Positions 27,124 through 35,946 of a stretch of DNA of 64,000 nt are shown here, one piece after another. Position 1 is the first letter of the stretch; the number at the start of each line of letters is the position of its first letter. The notes beneath the pieces were generated by a model. It searched no databases. It saw nothing but the letters and a program-made list of their open reading frames with translations, and was not told the origin of the DNA. Origin of the DNA: Paracoccus denitrificans (GTDB taxonomy: Bacteria > Pseudomonadota > Alphaproteobacteria > Rhodobacterales > Rhodobacteraceae); NCBI RefSeq assembly GCF_900100045.1, contig NZ_FNEA01000004.1:183032-247031 (forward strand), in the 5' to 3' direction. Both the position numbers and the translations under genes were made by a program.

Positions 27124-28215
27124 ATGCTGTTTCGACTGATCCTGATGCTTGCCCTGTTCGTGCCCGCGCTTGCGCGGGCCGAACTGCGCCTGACCGATGC
27201 CGCCGGGCGCGAGGTCGTGCTGCCCGGCCCGGCGCGCAAGATCGTCATCAATGACAGTCTGCTGCTGCTGTCCCTGGCGCTGCTGGAGGACGACCCGGTC
27301 GCGCCGCTTCTGGGCTGGGGCGGCGACAACCGTGTCGATGCGGGGCTGCGCGCCGCATTTCGCGCCCGATTTCCCGGCATCGATGCCGTGCCCGAGATTT
27401 CGGGCGTCGTGCCGCGCTCGACCTCGGCCGAGCCGATCATCGCGGTGGCGCCCGATCTTTATGTGGTGACGCTGTGGGATTCCGGCTGGCTGCCGCTGGT
27501 CGACAAGCTTCAGGCGGCGGGCATCCCGGTCCTGTTCCTGGAAGACCCGGCGGATCACCGGATCGGCCGGATCGAATCCTCGGCCCGCGCGCTGCGGCTG
27601 CTGGGACAGGCCATGGGCAGCGAGGCGCGGGCGCGGGCCTATGCCGATTTCGCCGACCGGCGGCTGCACGCCATTGCCGCCCGTATCGGCCCGGACACGG
27701 CCCGTCCGCGGGTGCTGATCGACGCCCATGCCTCGGGCGAGTGCTGCGCCATTCCGGGCCGCAACAACATGCTTGCGCAGATGGTGGCGTTGGCGGGGGG
27801 CGAAAGCTACGGCTCGGCCGCCGTTCCCGGCTATGACGGCCGCGTGGCACTGGAGCCGCTGATCGCCGATCCGCCGGCGATATGGATCGGCACCGGCGGC
27901 GCCCATCTGGCCGGCAGCGGCGGGCTGGTGCTGGGCACCGGGATCGAGCCCGCCGCCGCGCAGGCCTCGCTGCGCCGCGTGCTGGACGGCACGATGCGGC
28001 GCCTGATCCCCCCGGTGGCCGAGGGGCGGTCCCATGCCGTCTCGCATCAGCTGGCGATCTCGGCGCTGAACCTCGTGGTGACGGAATGCTTCGCGCGCTG
28101 GATCCACCCCGAACTCTTCGGCGCGCTCGACCCTCGGGAAACGATGGCGCGGATCGACGCCGAGTTTCTTGCCGTGCCGTTGACCGGCAGCTTCTGTATC
28201 GACGCAAAGGAATAG
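27124..28215 (+). CDS. Iron-siderophore ABC transporter periplasmic binding protein
   Basis: A 363-residue FecB/BtuF-like binding protein. The signal peptide (MLFRLILMLALFVPALARA) precedes LRLTDAAGREVVLPGPARKI, the usual opening of this fold. Later motifs include EPIIAVAPDLYVV, the long inter-lobe helix, and GRNNMLAQMVALAGG. It starts 1 base after the receptor stop, so the two are co-transcribed. No FecCD permease or ATPase gene is adjacent, so the membrane importer must be encoded elsewhere if this protein feeds one. Confidence 0.9.
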   Translation: MLFRLILMLALFVPALARAELRLTDAAGREVVLPGPARKIVINDSLLLLSLALLEDDPVAPLLGWGGDNRVDAGLRAAFRARFPGIDAVPEISGVVPRSTSAEPIIAVAPDLYVVTLWDSGWLPLVDKLQAAGIPVLFLEDPADHRIGRIESSARALRLLGQAMGSEARARAYADFADRRLHAIAARIGPDTARPRVLIDAHASGECCAIPGRNNMLAQMVALAGGESYGSAAVPGYDGRVALEPLIADPPAIWIGTGGAHLAGSGGLVLGTGIEPAAAQASLRRVLDGTMRRLIPPVAEGRSHAVSHQLAISALNLVVTECFARWIHPELFGALDPRETMARIDAEFLAVPLTGSFCIDAKE

Positions 28216-28218
28216 CAT

Positions 28219-29283
28219 TTGGCCCGCAAGCTTGTCGCCCGCAGCCGTATCGCGCTGTCGCAGCCCGAAAAGACCGTTGCCGCCCTGTGCCGCCATCTGG
28301 CCGATCATCATGCCAGCCATCGCCGCGACGGCGACACCCATCACCTGCGCATGTTCGAGGCGTCGGCCCGGCTGCACCTTCGGCCGGCGGCGGCCGAGAT
28401 CGTGGTCGAGGCGCCTGCGATCAAGCCGCTCTATTTCATGCGGCAGATGCTGGCCGAACATGTGCTGGAATTCGCGGCGCCCGAGGTGCCGCAGATCCGC
28501 TGGGAAGGCGACGGGACCGAGCTGCGGCGGCCGCCGAACTTCCAGGTCATGCGCGTCGCCGGGATGCAGGACCTGACGCCGCATATGCGCCGGCTGACGC
28601 TGGCCGGGCCGGACGTGTCGCGCTTCGACCAGCTCGATGCGCTGCATCTGAACGTGCTGGTGCAGAAACCGGGCTTGGCCACTCCGCAATGGCCGCGCGT
28701 CGGCGACAGCGGGCAGGTCGTCTGGGACGATCCGCCGAACCGCCCGGATTTTCGCAAATACACCGTGCGCAGCGTGGACCGGGTGCGCGGTCGCATCCAT
28801 GTCGATTTCCTGCTGCACCAGACCTTCGGCCCCGGCTCGGACCTTGCCGCCCGTGCCGCGCCGGGCGACGAGATCGGCATCGTCGGACCTGGCGGCGGCG
28901 GGCTGCGGGCCGCCGATTGGTATGGCTTTGCCGGCGACGAGACCGCCCTGCCGGCCATCGCCCGCATGCTGGAGCACCTGCCCCCCGAGGCCAGGGGCCG
29001 CGCCCTGATCGAGGTCGAGGACGAGGCGGAAATCCAGCCCGTCGAGACCCGCTCGCAGGTCGCCGTGGACTGGCTGCTGCGCAGGGGCGAGGCGCCGGGC
29101 GCGCGGCTGCTGGCCGAACTGCGCGCCACTGTCCTGCCCGTCGAGGGGCGGCGCTATCTTTGGGTCGGCTGCGAATACCGGGCGTTTCGCGACATTCGCG
29201 CATGGCAGCGCGATGCGACCGACCTGGGGCGCGACGAGCATCTGATCGTCAGCTATTGGCGGCAGGGCATGACGGCGGAATGA
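28219..29283 (+). CDS. DUF2218-siderophore-interacting protein fusion (FAD-binding ferric reductase)
   Basis: A 354-residue cytosolic flavoprotein expected to reduce ferric siderophores and release iron. Residues about 5-95 match DUF2218 (VAALCRHLADHHASH ... MLAEHVLEFAAPEVPQIRW). Residues about 105-350 are a SIP/ViuB reductase: FAD-binding RKYTVRSVD, the IGIVGPGGGG loop, and the C-terminal WVGCEYRAFRDIR. It begins with TTG at 28219, supported by AAAGGA seven bases upstream; no ATG fits. It follows the binding protein by 3 bases and completes the operon. Confidence 0.9.
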   Translation: MARKLVARSRIALSQPEKTVAALCRHLADHHASHRRDGDTHHLRMFEASARLHLRPAAAEIVVEAPAIKPLYFMRQMLAEHVLEFAAPEVPQIRWEGDGTELRRPPNFQVMRVAGMQDLTPHMRRLTLAGPDVSRFDQLDALHLNVLVQKPGLATPQWPRVGDSGQVVWDDPPNRPDFRKYTVRSVDRVRGRIHVDFLLHQTFGPGSDLAARAAPGDEIGIVGPGGGGLRAADWYGFAGDETALPAIARMLEHLPPEARGRALIEVEDEAEIQPVETRSQVAVDWLLRRGEAPGARLLAELRATVLPVEGRRYLWVGCEYRAFRDIRAWQRDATDLGRDEHLIVSYWRQGMTAE

Positions 29284-29561
29284 CCGGCCCGCCCGCGCCG
29301 GCCGGGGGGCCATCGACCGGCGGCAAGGTCGGGGCAGGGCAGATCCAGCGGCGTTTCGTGATCGAGAGCCGCTGTTGTCCATGGCTTCGGAACAACTCGC
29401 CGGCGATCCGGCCGGGCATATCCCGCGACACGCCTGGCCGGGGCGAGCGCACCGTATCGAGGCGGCCCGCGGCGGAATGGGAAAAGCCCGAACATTAAGG
29501 GACGTTCGAGCCGGACGGGCCGCCTTTGCGGCCCTGCATGTAGCTGAAGTCTAAGAAGTTT

Positions 29562-29636
29562 TGGCTCCGGCGGTAGGGATCGAACCTACGACCAATTGAT
29601 TAACAGTCAACTGCTCTACCGCTGAGCTACGCCGGA
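29562..29636 (-). tRNA. tRNA-Asn (anticodon GTT)
   Basis: A 75-nt cloverleaf on the minus strand. The acceptor stem is TCCGGCG/CGCCGGA with discriminator G and encoded CCA. The anticodon arm has loop CTGTTAA, giving GTT. The T-arm GTAGG-TTCGATC-CCTAC is intact. A GGGCCGC-AAAG-GCGGCCC hairpin lies just downstream on the same strand. Confidence 0.96.
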
Positions 29637-29739
29637 ACACGGGGCGGTGTATAGCCTTGCTCTTCGGGGTCGTCCAGAGGGGTTCGCGCATTTTTTTCGC
29701 CCATCCGGAAAATTCCGGCGCGGCCTGTCTCGGGCGCCC

Positions 29740-30606
29740 TCAATGCCCGGAAAAGACCGAATCCGAGGCGATCGGGCCGGGGGTCGAAACCGCGCCAAGC
29801 TCGGAAAGCGCGATCAGATGCGCCAGCACGTTGCGCATCGCGGCCGGAATCATCGCCGGCGGGATCTGGTAGATGCGCCGGGCAAGGGTCTCGGCCGTGG
29901 CGGGGCCGTCGCGCAGCGCGGCAAGGATCTGCACCGTGCGCTCGCGCCGATGCGCGGCCAGCTCGGCCAGACGCCCCGAGGGATCGCGCACCGCCGCGCC
30001 ATGCGCCGGCAGCAACAGCCGCGCGCCCGCCGAATCGAGCCGCGCCAGCGAGCGGAAGTAATCCGCCAGATCGCCGTCCGGCGGCGAGATGATGGTCGAG
30101 GACCAGCCCATCACCACGTCGCCGCAAAAGATCGTCTCGTCCTGGCGAAAGGCCAGGTGGCCGGCGAAATGACCCGGCGTGTGCAGCGCGGTCAGGCGCC
30201 ATTCGTCGGTCTCGACCACCGCGCCGTCGTCCAGCGCGATGTCGGGGGCGAAGTCGCGGTCCAAGCCCTCGCCGCCGTCGATCGCGCCCTCGCGCGCCAG
30301 CCGCTCCATCACCGCCGAACGGCCCGCCTCGGCCGGGCCGAAGCCCAGGATCGGCGCGCCCGTCGCCTGTGCCAGCGCGCGGGCACCGCCGGAATGGTCC
30401 AGATGCGCATGGGTCACGAAGATATGGCTGATGCGGCCGGGCCCTGCGGCGGACAGGATCGCCTGGCGATGCGCGGCAAGGTCCGGGCCGGGGTCGATCA
30501 CGGCGATTCGCTCGTGTCCCAGCAGGAAGGTGTTGGTGCCCGGCCCGGTAAAGGGCGAGGGATTGGCGGCGGTGATGATCCGCAGGGCTTTCTCGGCGCT
30601 TGTCAT
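29740..30606 (-). CDS. MBL-fold metallo-hydrolase (LACTB2-like)
   Basis: A 288-residue metallo-beta-lactamase-fold hydrolase. The metal site is THAHLDHSGG (about residues 64-73), HTPGHFAGH and FCGDVVMG, with a further histidine in LLPAHGAAV. The C-terminal winged-helix-like part (RRERTVQILAAL ... ARRIYQIPP) matches the LACTB2 group, some members of which are ribonucleases and others thioesterases or glyoxalase-like. The substrate is unknown. It is divergent from a sensor kinase with 58 bases between starts. Confidence 0.9.
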   Translation of the reverse strand: MTSAEKALRIITAANPSPFTGPGTNTFLLGHERIAVIDPGPDLAAHRQAILSAAGPGRISHIFVTHAHLDHSGGARALAQATGAPILGFGPAEAGRSAVMERLAREGAIDGGEGLDRDFAPDIALDDGAVVETDEWRLTALHTPGHFAGHLAFRQDETIFCGDVVMGWSSTIISPPDGDLADYFRSLARLDSAGARLLLPAHGAAVRDPSGRLAELAAHRRERTVQILAALRDGPATAETLARRIYQIPPAMIPAAMRNVLAHLIALSELGAVSTPGPIASDSVFSGH

Positions 30607-30664
30607 ACGGCTAACCTAGCCATGGCGAGGCCCGGTTTCCAAGGGCCGGGTGGGGCAAGAGGCG

Positions 30665-32002
30665 ATGAATTTCGACTGGCTGAAACGGACCATGCCGCGT
30701 GGGCTCTACGGGCGGGCGGCGCTGATCCTGTTCCTGCCGGTCGTCGTGGTGACCATCGTCGTCACCATCATGTTCCTGCAACGCCATTTCGAGGACGTGA
30801 CGCGGCAGATGACCTCGGGCATGGTGCGCGAGGTCGCGCTGGTCGCGGCCAGGATCGAGGCGGCGCCGGATGTCGGGGCGGCGCGCGACTCGGCCCGCGA
30901 GGTCGCCGACCCGCTGGGGCTGGAGTTGATCCTGCCCGCCGAGCCGGGTGCGGATTGGCGGGCGCTCTACGACCTGTCGGGACGTATCGTCATCGCCGAG
31001 CTGCACGAGCGCGTGCCCTCCGTGCAAGCCGTCGACCTGAGCCATCGGCGCGAGGTGCGGGTGACGCTCCGAAGCGGCTGGGGGCATTACCAGCTGATCT
31101 TTCCGCGCCTGCGGGTCAGCGCCTCGAACCCGCACCAGCTGCTGGTGCTGATGGTGGGCACCTCGCTTCTGATGACGGCGATCGCGACGATCTTCCTGCG
31201 CAACCAGCTGCGCCCGATCAGGCGGCTGGCGCGCGCGGCCGAGGAATACGGCAAGGGGCGGATCATCTCCTATCGCCCCGCCGGCGCCAGCGAGATCCGC
31301 AGCGCCGGCACCGCCTTTCTGGAGATGCGCGCCCGGATCGAGCGCCAGAACGAGCAGCGCAAGCAGATGCTCTCGGGCGTGAGCCACGACCTGAGGACGC
31401 CCCTGACCCGGCTGCGGCTGGGCCTGTCGATGCTGAGCCCCGACTACCCGCCCGAGCCCGACGAGATCGCGGCGCTGGAAAGCGACGTGGCGGCGATGGG
31501 CACCATGGTCGACGCCTTTCTGGACCATGCGCGCGACGCGGCGCAGGATGCGCCGCCCCAGCCGGTGCCGGCGCTGGATTTCGTGCGCGGCATCGTCGCC
31601 GATGCGCAGCGCGGCGGGCAGCGGGTGATGCTGCATTCGGTGGCGGGCGACGAGGCCGGCCGCGCCACCTTTCGCCGCGACAGCCTGCGCCGCGCCGTCG
31701 AGAACCTGATCGGCAACGCCGTGCGCTATGGCGAGCGCGCCGAGGTCGAGGCGGCGCTGGGGCCGAGCTATTTCCGCATCTCGGTCGAGGATGACGGGCC
31801 CGGCATCCCGGCAGGAAAGCGCGAGGAGGCGCTGAAGCCCTTTACCAGGCTCGACCCGTCGCGCAACCAGAACCGCGGGCAGGGCGTGGGCCTGGGCCTG
31901 TCCATCGCCGCCGACATCGCCCGCGCCCATGGCGGCCAGCTGCGGCTGGGCGAGGGCGAGCGGCTGGGCGGGTTGCGGGCCGAGATCGTGATTCCGCGCT
32001 GA
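30665..32002 (+). CDS. EnvZ-like sensor histidine kinase, orphan
   Basis: A 445-residue membrane kinase. Two membrane helices (about residues 17-38 and 160-182) bracket a periplasmic domain of about 120 residues. HAMP (RNQLRPIRRLARAAEEYGKG) is followed by HisKA with phosphoacceptor histidine in SGVSHDLRTPLTRLR and an HATPase with NLIGNAVRYG, DDGPGIP and GVGLGLSIAADI. The organisation and the HDLRTPLTR box match OsmY/EnvZ-type kinases. The start at 30665 has AAGAGG upstream. No response regulator gene is adjacent, so its partner lies outside the window. Confidence 0.92.
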   Translation: MNFDWLKRTMPRGLYGRAALILFLPVVVVTIVVTIMFLQRHFEDVTRQMTSGMVREVALVAARIEAAPDVGAARDSAREVADPLGLELILPAEPGADWRALYDLSGRIVIAELHERVPSVQAVDLSHRREVRVTLRSGWGHYQLIFPRLRVSASNPHQLLVLMVGTSLLMTAIATIFLRNQLRPIRRLARAAEEYGKGRIISYRPAGASEIRSAGTAFLEMRARIERQNEQRKQMLSGVSHDLRTPLTRLRLGLSMLSPDYPPEPDEIAALESDVAAMGTMVDAFLDHARDAAQDAPPQPVPALDFVRGIVADAQRGGQRVMLHSVAGDEAGRATFRRDSLRRAVENLIGNAVRYGERAEVEAALGPSYFRISVEDDGPGIPAGKREEALKPFTRLDPSRNQNRGQGVGLGLSIAADIARAHGGQLRLGEGERLGGLRAEIVIPR

Positions 32003-32074
32003 GCGGCGCGGTTGCGGCAGGGAACGTCGCGGGCTAAGGCTGTTACAAAGACATAAGACAGAAGGGATTCCGCG

Positions 32075-33001
32075 ATGCGGGCATTCGTATTTCCGGGGCA
32101 GGGCGCCCAGGTCGTCGGCATGGGGCGCGAGTTGGCCGAGGCCTATCCGGCGGCGCGCGAGGTCTTTGCCGAGGTGGACGAGGCGCTGGGAGAGAGCCTG
32201 TCCGACCTGATCTGGAACGGCGATATCGAGACGCTGACCCTGACCCAGAATGCCCAGCCGGCGCTGATGGCGACCTCTATCGCGGCCTTCCGGGCGCTAG
32301 AGGCCGAGGGTTTCGGCATCCAGGACGCGGATTTCGTCGCCGGCCATTCGCTGGGCGAATATTCGGCACTTTGCGCGGCGGGGGCGCTGAGCCTTGGCGA
32401 TACCGCGCGGCTCTTGCGTTTGCGCGGCCAGGCCATGCAGGAGGCGGTGCCGGTCGGGCAGGGAGCCATGGCGGCGATCCTGGGCCTTGATTTCGCCGCG
32501 GTGGACCAGATCGCGCGCGATGCGGCCGAAGGCGAGGTCTGCCAGGCCGCGAACGACAACGACCCGGCGCAGGTGGTGATCTCGGGCCACAAGGCGGCGG
32601 TCGAGCGTGCGGCGGCGCTGGCCAAGGAGCGCGGCGCCAAGCGGGCGCTGATGCTGCCGGTCTCGGCGCCGTTCCACTCGGCGCTGATGCAGCCGGCGGC
32701 GGCGGTGATGGCCGAGGCCCTGGCGGCGGTCGAGATCGCCGCGCCCGCGGTGCCGCTGGTGGCCAATGTCCGCGCCGAGCCGGTGACCGAGCCGGGCGCC
32801 ATCCGGCGGCTGCTGGTCGAGCAGGTGACGGGCGCCGTGCGCTGGCGCGAGTCGGTCGCCTTCCTGGCCGGGGCGGGTGTCACCGAATTCTGGGAAATCG
32901 GCGCCGGCAAGGCGCTGTCGGGCATGATCAAGCGCATCGCCAAGGATGCGGTGGTGCGCAACATCGGCGCTCCGGCGGATATCGCGGCGCTGAAGGCGTA
33001 A
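32075..33001 (+). CDS. fabD: Malonyl-CoA:ACP transacylase
   Basis: A 308-residue FabD, the usual length, that moves malonyl groups from CoA to acyl carrier protein to start fatty acid elongation. The N-terminal FPGQGAQ motif and the active-site GHSLGEYS (Ser92, His91 region) are present, with the second catalytic histidine in SAPFHSALM near residue 200. An AGAAGGGA ribosome-binding site precedes the ATG. It is followed by fabG and acpP on the same strand. Confidence 0.97.
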   Translation: MRAFVFPGQGAQVVGMGRELAEAYPAAREVFAEVDEALGESLSDLIWNGDIETLTLTQNAQPALMATSIAAFRALEAEGFGIQDADFVAGHSLGEYSALCAAGALSLGDTARLLRLRGQAMQEAVPVGQGAMAAILGLDFAAVDQIARDAAEGEVCQAANDNDPAQVVISGHKAAVERAAALAKERGAKRALMLPVSAPFHSALMQPAAAVMAEALAAVEIAAPAVPLVANVRAEPVTEPGAIRRLLVEQVTGAVRWRESVAFLAGAGVTEFWEIGAGKALSGMIKRIAKDAVVRNIGAPADIAALKA

Positions 33002-33036
33002 GGGGGCTCCGCCCCCATCCCTGCGGGATTCCCCCG

Positions 33037-33059
33037 GAGTATTTGGAAAACGGAGAAGG
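33037..33059 (+). repeat. 23-bp intergenic repeat, degenerate copy C, merging with the fabG ribosome-binding site
   Basis: Begins GAGTATTTGG and ends ACGGAGAAGG, differing from copies A and B at four positions. It follows two small hairpins (GGGGGC-TCC-GCCCCC and ATCCC-TGC-GGGAT) after the fabD stop, and its GGAGAAGG end serves as the Shine-Dalgarno of fabG. Confidence 0.8.
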
Positions 33060-33064
33060 ACCTG

Positions 33065-33802
33065 ATGTTTGATCTGACGGGTAAGAATGCCCTTGTGACC
33101 GGCGCGTCGGGCGGGATCGGCGGGGCGGTGGCCGAGGCATTGCACGCCGCCGGCGCCACCGTGGCATTGTCGGGCACGCGCGAGGCGCCGCTGCGGGAAC
33201 TGGCCGAGAAGCTGGGCGCGCGCGCGCATGTCGTCACCGCCAACCTGGCCGACGCGGCGGCGGTCGAGGCGCTGCCCAAGGCGGCGGCCGAGGCCATGGG
33301 CTCGGTCGATATCCTGGTCAACAATGCCGGGATCACCCGCGACAACCTGTTCATGCGCATGTCCGACGAGGAATGGGCGCAGGTGGTCGAGGTCAACCTG
33401 ACCTCGAGTTTCCGGCTGTGCCGGGGGGTCTTGCGTGGCATGATGAAGGCGCGCTGGGGCCGGATCGTGAACATCGGCTCGGTCGTGGGCGCCACGGGCA
33501 ATCCGGGGCAGGCCAATTATGCCGCCGCCAAGGCGGGCCTCGTCGGCATGTCGAAGAGCCTGGCCTATGAGGTCGCCTCGCGCGGGATCACGGTGAACTG
33601 CGTGGCGCCGGGCTTCATCGAGACGGCGATGACCGACAAGCTGAACGACGAGCAGAAGGGCCGGATCCTGGCGCAAATTCCCGCCGGCCGCATGGGTTCG
33701 GCCCAGGAAATCGCCGGCGCGGTGCTGTATCTGGCCAGCCCCGAGGCGGGCTATGTCACCGGCGCCACGCTACATGTCAACGGCGGCATGGCGATGATCT
33801 GA
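33065..33802 (+). CDS. fabG: 3-oxoacyl-ACP reductase
   Basis: A 245-residue short-chain dehydrogenase that reduces 3-oxoacyl-ACP with NADPH. The cofactor motif TGASGGIGG (residues 12-20), NNAG (86-89), and the catalytic Ser139, Tyr152 and Lys156 (YAAAK) are present. The C-terminal [16 protein letters not shown] and GGMAMI are the usual FabG ending. GGAGAAGG precedes the ATG. It lies 63 bases after fabD and 136 bases before acpP. Confidence 0.97.
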   Translation: MFDLTGKNALVTGASGGIGGAVAEALHAAGATVALSGTREAPLRELAEKLGARAHVVTANLADAAAVEALPKAAAEAMGSVDILVNNAGITRDNLFMRMSDEEWAQVVEVNLTSSFRLCRGVLRGMMKARWGRIVNIGSVVGATGNPGQANYAAAKAGLVGMSKSLAYEVASRGITVNCVAPGFIETAMTDKLNDEQKGRILAQIPAGRMGSAQEIAGAVLYLASPEAGYVTGATLHVNGGMAMI

Positions 33803-33818
33803 ACGTGGTTTATGCGGG

Positions 33819-33846
33819 TTGCAAGATCACGTTCGCGTGCTATATC
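33819..33846 (+). promoter_or_regulatory. Candidate sigma-70 promoter of acpP
   Basis: TTGCAA (33819-33824) and TATATC (33841-33846) are separated by 16 bases, in the gap between fabG and acpP. A start near 33853 would leave a leader of about 85 bases. It suggests acpP has its own strong promoter. Confidence 0.5.
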
Positions 33847-33938
33847 CCGCAAACAAGGCCGCAGGGGAACCGCCCTGGGCTCTGACCGGCAATCGCTGGA
33901 ACACCTGGGCGGATTGCCCGCGAAAACGAGGAAGAGAC

Positions 33939-34172
33939 ATGAGCGATATCGCTGATCGCGTGAAGAAAATTGTCGTCGAGCACCTGGGTGTCGATGAAGA
34001 GAAGGTGACGGAAACCGCCTCGTTCATCGACGATCTCGGCGCCGATTCGCTGGATACCGTCGAACTGGTCATGGCTTTCGAGGAAGAGTTCGGCATCGAG
34101 ATCCCGGACGATGCCGCCGAGACCATCCAGACCTTCGGCGACGCGGTGAAATTCATCCAGGGCGCGGTCTGA
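33939..34172 (+). CDS. acpP: Acyl carrier protein
   Basis: A 77-residue acidic helical protein that carries fatty acyl chains on a 4'-phosphopantetheine arm. The attachment serine is Ser37 in [23 protein letters not shown] ribosome-binding site precedes the ATG. A strong terminator follows at 34194. In related genomes fabF often follows acpP; here it does not. Confidence 0.98.
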   Translation: MSDIADRVKKIVVEHLGVDEEKVTETASFIDDLGADSLDTVELVMAFEEEFGIEIPDDAAETIQTFGDAVKFIQGAV

Positions 34173-34193
34173 TCCTGCTCTGAGCAGCTTTCG

Positions 34194-34232
34194 GGGCGGT
34201 GCTTTCGGTGGAAAGCGCCGCCCTTTTTCTTT
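34194..34232 (+). terminator. Rho-independent terminator after acpP
   Basis: A 13-bp stem with one G-T pair (GGGCGGTGCTTTC/GAAAGCGCCGCCC) around a GGTG loop, followed by TTTTTCTTT. It ends the fab transcript. Confidence 0.92.
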
Positions 34233-34317
34233 GGCTGCGACGCTTTGACCCAGCGTCGCGGGGAACCGCCGCAGAGTTGCCTTCGTTTCAAGGGCGAACC
34301 TGACGAAGGAGAGTTTC

Positions 34318-34791
34318 ATGGCCGTGAATGTCAAAGGGCTCAGCGACAATGCCCGCAAGACCGCAATCGCCGAGTTGAATGCCCGGCTTGCCGATGCGCT
34401 GGCGCTGTCGGCGGCGATCAAGCAGGCGCATTGGAACGTCAAGGGCCGCAACTTCATCGCCGTGCACGAGCTGTTCGACACCGTGAAGGCGCGGCTGGAC
34501 GAGCATGTGGACATGATGGCCGAGCGCGTGCAGGTGCTGGACGGCGTGGCCGTCGGCACGGTCGAGAAGGTGGCCAAGGCCAGCACCCTGAAGGAATACC
34601 CGACCGACCTGACCAAGGCCGAGGACCATATCAAGGCCATCTGCGAGCGGATGCGCGATTACGGCGAGAAGGTCCGGGCCGCCATCGATGCGACCGACGA
34701 GGCGGGCGATGCCGATACGGCCGACCTGTTCACCGCCGCCTCGCGCACGGCGGACAAGGACCTGTGGTTCCTGGAAAGCCATCTGGAATAG
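34318..34791 (+). CDS. dps: Dps family DNA-protection ferritin
   Basis: A 157-residue four-helix protein that forms dodecamers, binds DNA and oxidises ferrous iron with hydrogen peroxide. The ferroxidase ligands are visible in KQAHWNVKG (His38), AVHELFD (His50, Asp54) and LDEHVDMMAER (Glu62). The C-terminal DLWFLESHLE is the standard Dps ending. GAAGGAGAG precedes the ATG. It stands alone between terminators, which fits stress-regulated expression. Confidence 0.95.
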   Translation: MAVNVKGLSDNARKTAIAELNARLADALALSAAIKQAHWNVKGRNFIAVHELFDTVKARLDEHVDMMAERVQVLDGVAVGTVEKVAKASTLKEYPTDLTKAEDHIKAICERMRDYGEKVRAAIDATDEAGDADTADLFTAASRTADKDLWFLESHLE

Positions 34792-34806
34792 GCTTTCCGC
34801 GTGGTG

Positions 34807-34829
34807 AACCGGGGCCAAGGCCCCGGTTT
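34807..34829. terminator. Bidirectional terminator-like hairpin between dps and the BMP gene
   Basis: Perfect inverted repeat AACCGGGGCC-AA-GGCCCCGGTT, giving a GC stem with short T runs on both strands. It lies between the convergent dps and bmp genes and could end both. Confidence 0.7.
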
Positions 34830-34846
34830 GCCGGTTGCGCCGCGGC

Positions 34847-35923
34847 TTATTTCGGCATCGGCGCCGTGATGCCCTCGACATAGAAATTCATCGAAGAGAG
34901 TTCCTCGTCGCTGGCGGCCTGCCCCTCGGCCAGCCAGGGCGTGCCGTCCTGCTTGTTCAGCGGCCCGGTGAAGGGATGGTATTCGCCCGAGGCGATCTGG
35001 TCGCGCAGCGCCTCGGCCTCGGCCTTGACCTCGGCGGGCACGGCATCGGTGATCTCGCCGATCACCACTTCGCCGTCGCCGATGCCCAGCCAGACGCCAT
35101 GGGATTTCCAGGTGCCTTCCAGCGCCTCGCCCACGCGCTTGATGTAATAGGGCTCCCAATTGTCGATGATCGAGGCAAGCCGCGGCTGCGGCGCGAAGTT
35201 CGACATGTCCGAGGCCTGGCCGAAGCCGAAGGCGCCCGCCTCTTGCGCCTTGGCCAGCGGCGCGGTCGAGTCGGTGTGCTGCATGAACACGTCCACCCCT
35301 TCGGCGATCAGGGCGGCGGCGGCATCGGCCTCTTTCGCGGGGTCGAACCAGGTATAGGCCCAGACCACCTTCATCTCGACATCCGGGTTCACCTTCCTGG
35401 CGTGGATATAGGCCGAGTTGATGCCCTGGACGACCTCGGGGATCGGGAAGGAGCCGATATAGCCGATCTTGTTCGACTTGGTCATGCGGCCGGCAATCGT
35501 GCCCAGCACCGCGCGGCCTTCGTAGAAGCGCGCGTCGTAGGTGGCGACGTTTTCGGCGGTCTTGTAGCCGGTGGCGTGCTCGAATTTCACATCCGGGAAC
35601 TTCTTGGCGACGTTGATCGTGGCGTCCATGAAGCCGAAGCTGGTGGTGAAGATCAGCTTATGGCCGGACAGCGCCAGCTGCGTGATGGCGCGCTCGGCAT
35701 CGGCGCCCTCGGGGACGCTTTCGATATAGGTGGTCTCGACGCGGTCGCCGTATTCGCGTTCCACCGCCTGCCGGGCCAGGTCGTGCTGATAGGTCCAGCC
35801 GCCGTCGCCCACCGGGCCGACATAGATGAAGCCCACCTTCAGCTTTTCCTCTTGCGCGAAGGCGGGCAGGGCCGTGCTGGCCACCAGCGCCGCGGCGCTG
35901 CCAAGAAGGGTTCTGCGTTTCAT
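34847..35923 (-). CDS. BMP family (PnrA-like) nucleoside-binding protein of an ABC importer
   Basis: A 358-residue periplasmic or lipid-free binding protein. The signal peptide ends at STALPAFAQ. The body matches the Bmp/PnrA family (VGFIYVGPVGDGGWTYQHD, IFTTSFGFMD, EHATGYKTAENV, AVLGTIAGRMTKSNKIGYIGS), whose members bind purine or pyrimidine nucleosides. It is the last gene of a four-gene importer operon and lies 23 bases after a permease gene. The nucleoside assignment follows from the family; the exact ligand is unknown. Confidence 0.92.
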   Translation of the reverse strand: MKRRTLLGSAAALVASTALPAFAQEEKLKVGFIYVGPVGDGGWTYQHDLARQAVEREYGDRVETTYIESVPEGADAERAITQLALSGHKLIFTTSFGFMDATINVAKKFPDVKFEHATGYKTAENVATYDARFYEGRAVLGTIAGRMTKSNKIGYIGSFPIPEVVQGINSAYIHARKVNPDVEMKVVWAYTWFDPAKEADAAAALIAEGVDVFMQHTDSTAPLAKAQEAGAFGFGQASDMSNFAPQPRLASIIDNWEPYYIKRVGEALEGTWKSHGVWLGIGDGEVVIGEITDAVPAEVKAEAEALRDQIASGEYHPFTGPLNKQDGTPWLAEGQAASDEELSSMNFYVEGITAPMPK

Positions 35924-35946
35924 GTCATGCTCCTTGCAGGTTGTGC

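Noticed and set aside
24936..27440. 834-codon minus-strand open frame opposite the TonB receptor
   Set aside because: No recognisable domain and a shadow composition; the receptor is clear on the other strand.
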